Below are positions 21,468 to 21,895 of a stretch of 21,895 nucleotides of DNA, in pieces. Numbering within the stretch: position 1 is the stretch's first letter; every line of letters begins with the position of its first letter. A model generated the notes under the pieces. It saw only the letters and a list, made by a program, of their open reading frames with translations. It did not search any database and was not told where the DNA came from. Both the position numbers and the translations under genes were made by a program. The stretch is from JAFGKM01 sp964408175 (lineage in GTDB: Bacteria > Ratteibacteria > UBA8468 > B48-G9 > JAFGKM01), in assembly GCA_964408175.1 (NCBI GenBank), contig CAYOYL010000035.1, positions 1-21,895 of the forward strand. The letters run 5' to 3'.

Positions 21468-21531
21468 GTGAACCACGTCTCGCTTATCCGGGCAACCTTC
21501 TTCGCACTGTGCAAACAAGGTTGAGGTTCAC
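21468..21531 (-). promoter_or_regulatory. Structured mRNA leader of the 1054-aa gene
   Basis: Two nested perfect 7-bp stems lie between the predicted transcription start and the ribosome binding site. The outer is GTGAACC (21468-21474) with GGTTCAC (21525-21531). The inner is CAACCTT (21493-21499) with AAGGTTG (21517-21523), and inside it GCAC can pair with GTGC. One side of the junction has a single unpaired base, the other 18. It could be a cis-acting RNA element or a protein-binding site. I do not recognise a known riboswitch class. Confidence 0.45.
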
Positions 21532-21551
21532 CGGTAAACTTTCCCTGAAAC

Positions 21552-21579
21552 CTTATCACACCCCTTCACAAATTGTCAA
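21552..21579 (-). promoter_or_regulatory. Promoter for the 1054-aa/GH29-like unit (extended -10)
   Basis: On the minus strand, a perfect TTGACA (21579-21574), a 16-nt spacer and GATAAG (21557-21552), preceded by TGT as an extended -10. Predicted start near 21545, giving a leader of about 100 nt that contains the two-stem structure. The 302-nt gap 21445-21746 otherwise holds the opposing promoter and operator at 21679-21728; nothing else is seen in it. Confidence 0.5.
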
Positions 21580-21678
21580 GTTTAATTATCACCCTGATTG
21601 TACCCCCAGTCTTGTCAGGTGTTTCGCAATCCTTTGATAAATGCGGGCTTCAGGCACTTTGAAAAAACAAAACATCTG

Positions 21679-21707
21679 TTGACAGAGGTCGCTTTTCCCT
21701 GTATGAT
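21679..21707 (+). promoter_or_regulatory. Strong sigma-70-like promoter
   Basis: Perfect TTGACA (21679-21684), a 17-nt spacer and TATGAT (21702-21707). Predicted start near 21714, about 33 nt before the ATG of the truncated final gene, with a strong AAAAGGAGG ribosome binding site in the leader. Confidence 0.75.
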
Positions 21708-21712
21708 ATATG

Positions 21713-21728
21713 TATCTAAATATAGATA
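21713..21728. promoter_or_regulatory. Inverted-repeat operator candidate on the start site
   Basis: TATCTA (21713-21718), a 4-nt AATA spacer and TAGATA (21723-21728) form a perfect inverted repeat. Imperfect symmetry extends two further bases on each side. It covers the predicted transcription start, a typical place for a dimeric repressor to block a strong promoter. The likely regulator is not visible in the window. Confidence 0.45.
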
Positions 21729-21746
21729 TATTAAAAGGAGGATAAA

Positions 21747-21895
21747 ATGACACGAAGAAAAATAGAGAGGTTGAACAGAGAAAAACAAAAAGTGATAAAA
21801 GAACTGCCGCCTCTAAATAAACTGATGAGAGGCACCTTTATTGAATATTATCTGGAGTGCATGCGGGCCAACTGCAAATGCCATAAGGCAAAGAA
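21747..21895 (+). CDS. Small Cys-rich DUF6788-like protein, 3' truncated by window end
   Basis: The first 49 residues of an open frame cut by the window edge. A basic, coiled-coil-like N-terminus (RRKIERLNREKQKVIKEL) leads into LMRGTFIEYYLECMRANCKCHKAK. This resembles DUF6788-type proteins, whose hallmark is LRGSLVxRYxxCGKxxCRCxxG and which I recall as often lying next to transposase genes. The Cys-x5-Cys-x-Cys pattern suggests metal binding. Strong ribosome binding site (AAGGAGG 5-6 nt upstream), strong promoter and operator-like repeat upstream. A transposase or element boundary just beyond the window is a reasonable guess, not shown here. Confidence 0.65.
   Translation, partial: MTRRKIERLNREKQKVIKELPPLNKLMRGTFIEYYLECMRANCKCHKAK

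Overview
This is a bacterial chromosome segment, about 45% GC by eye, densely coding on both strands. It looks like an uncultured, probably Gram-negative-type lineage of the PVC/Omnitrophota/Poribacteria kind. The pointers are the FAD-dependent oxidoreductase plus sugar-isomerase pair, a PHP/DUF3604-like protein, a GH29-like enzyme, the 'alternative' GlmU-like protein, a small conserved protein that I recall from planctomycete-like genomes, and CCCCCTTT...AAAGGGGG intergenic repeats. The phylum cannot be fixed from the sequence alone. No rRNA, tRNA or CRISPR array was seen.

Layout. 1-207 is noncoding, with two small palindromes and a GCAATGAC-type repeat. 208-2977 is a divergent pair: an FAD oxidoreductase (-) and a sugar phosphate isomerase/epimerase-like TIM barrel (+), fired from overlapping promoters. 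3040-6077 (-) is a two-gene unit: a propeller-like/PHP metal-dependent phosphoesterase-like protein, then a glycerophosphodiester phosphodiesterase. 6186-9178 (-) is dapF followed by comEC. 9242-17276 (+) is a compact ten-gene operon: 83-aa conserved protein, 55-aa membrane protein, plsC-like, ispH, five-domain S1 protein, nagB, pta, GlmU-like protein, acyl carrier protein, ackA. 17282-21444 (-) is a glycan-related pair: a 1054-aa secreted discoidin/TIM-barrel protein and a cytoplasmic GH29-like protein. 21747 onward (+) is a truncated small Cys-rich protein resembling DUF6788.

How it fits together. The central 9-kb block makes precursors for the cell envelope: meso-diaminopimelate (dapF), phosphatidic acid (plsC), isoprenoid precursors (ispH), hexosamine phosphate (nagB) and N-acetylhexosamine nucleotide (GlmU-like). 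The pta/ackA pair interconverts acetate, acetyl phosphate and acetyl-CoA around the acetyl-CoA-using GlmU-like enzyme. The flanks are scavenging and carbohydrate-turnover genes.

The most striking DNA-level feature is the 63-bp gap between dapF and the ten-gene operon. Two near-consensus sigma-70 promoters, each with a 17-bp spacer, point away from each other and share one -35 box. Each would start transcription on, or within a base of, the A of the first ATG. Neither gene has a Shine-Dalgarno sequence, whereas nearly every other gene here does. This predicts a mutually exclusive pair of leaderless transcripts. Other leads are a ComEC whose metallo-beta-lactamase domain has lost its metal ligands, an acyl carrier protein with ESS instead of DSL, a long two-stem leader before the 1054-aa gene, and an inverted-repeat operator on the start site of the final gene.
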